From RI-231 sp041394905 (GTDB lineage: Bacteria; Acidobacteriota; Terriglobia; Bryobacterales; UBA6623): 64,000 nt of DNA. The number at the start of each line of letters is the position of its first letter. The stretch's first letter is position 1. The notes below the pieces were generated by a model that was not told where the DNA came from, searched no databases, and saw only the letters and a program-made list of their open reading frames with translations. The position numbers and the translations under genes were made by a program. The DNA is taken from contig JAWKHJ010000007.1 in NCBI GenBank assembly GCA_041394905.1, positions 224,092-288,091 on the forward strand. The letters are read 5' to 3'. Shown piece by piece: positions 63,793-64,000 of the stretch.

Positions 63793-64000
63793 ATGGTCCG
63801 TCGCGCAATTGCGATCATGGCGTTCGCCGTCTCGCTCGCCGCCTCTCCAATCGTCACCACGCGTTCGCTCGACGCGTTGGCGGAGGCGGACGCGCTGATC
63901 GTGGGCCGCCTCTTGCGAGTCGAGAAGGGCATTGAAGTCTTTCCGCCCCCGGGACGCCAATGGCCGCATCCGGTGTTCGAGCATGTCGCGCTGATCGAAA
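63793..64000 (+). CDS. Secreted protein, truncated at the window edge
   Basis: Sixty-nine residues are visible: a signal-like N-terminus (R-R-A-I-A-I-M-A-F-A-V-S-L-A-A-S) followed by A-E-A-D-A-L-I-V-G-R-L-L-R-V-E. I do not recognise the family. The frame stays open to the last base. It begins 89 bases after the exporter ATPase. Confidence 0.5.
   Translation, partial: MVRRAIAIMAFAVSLAASPIVTTRSLDALAEADALIVGRLLRVEKGIEVFPPPGRQWPHPVFEHVALIE

Overview
The window looks like a high-GC chromosome segment from an acidobacterium, most likely Bryobacterales/Solibacter-like. This is an inference from content: a TIGR03437-type secreted protein, a YVTN beta-propeller, secreted proteins of lineage-restricted look, a complete hopanoid operon, and YjhG-type, LeuCD and Uma2 genes. 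I see no tRNA, rRNA, CRISPR array, integrase or convincing insertion sequence.

Layout. 1-1.8 kb: end of a metal/drug efflux operon (TolC/CzcC-like protein) behind two palindromes. 1.8-6.3 kb: ybbA-ybbP divergent from tesA, the same neighbourhood as in E. coli, followed by a DUF1499 gene. 6.3-14.4 kb: transketolase, an MscS channel, DinB, DUF523/DUF1722, an FG-GAP protein and two tandem MacB-type permeases. 14.5-19.9 kb: secreted TIGR03437 protein, beta-propeller, esterase, TauE/SafE exporter and Uma2. 20-34.5 kb: a 14-gene minus-strand hopanoid operon transcribed in the order hpnJ, two ArnE/F-like half transporters, hpnI, ispH, shc, hpnH, hpnA, hpnG, two zinc alcohol dehydrogenases, hpnC, hpnD, hpnE. 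It runs from isoprenoid precursor through squalene and hopene to a ribosyl-derived, glycosylated side chain. 34.6-42.6 kb: Tat-exported double acetoacetate-decarboxylase-like protein, a secreted protein, a YjhG-type sugar acid dehydratase, an epimerase and another large secreted protein. 42.8-48.6 kb: sulfatase, small membrane protein, methyltransferase, ceramidase-like hydrolase and leuCD. 48.6-50.9 kb: three badly frameshifted genes (heavy-metal domain, TIM-barrel isomerase, nucleotidyltransferase). 50.9-64 kb: pcrA, an orphan TadE/TadE/TadG-VWA set, nhaC-tlyA-nadK, and an FtsX-FtsX-HlyD-ATPase exporter.

The dominant technical feature is a large number of single-base frameshifts, at least 40 in about 20 genes, often in C or G runs. 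They hit housekeeping genes (nadK, leuC) as well as accessory ones, and the encoded protein resumes intact in another frame. I therefore read most of them as sequencing or consensus errors rather than gene decay. Frameshifted genes are annotated over their full span with the shift positions given.

The most interesting biology is the hopanoid operon. Its two uncharacterised alcohol dehydrogenases sit exactly where a ribosylhopane reductase would be expected, and a paired half-transporter sits between hpnI and hpnJ. A second point is a recurring TANNNT box 6-9 bases before several start codons, which suggests leaderless transcripts.
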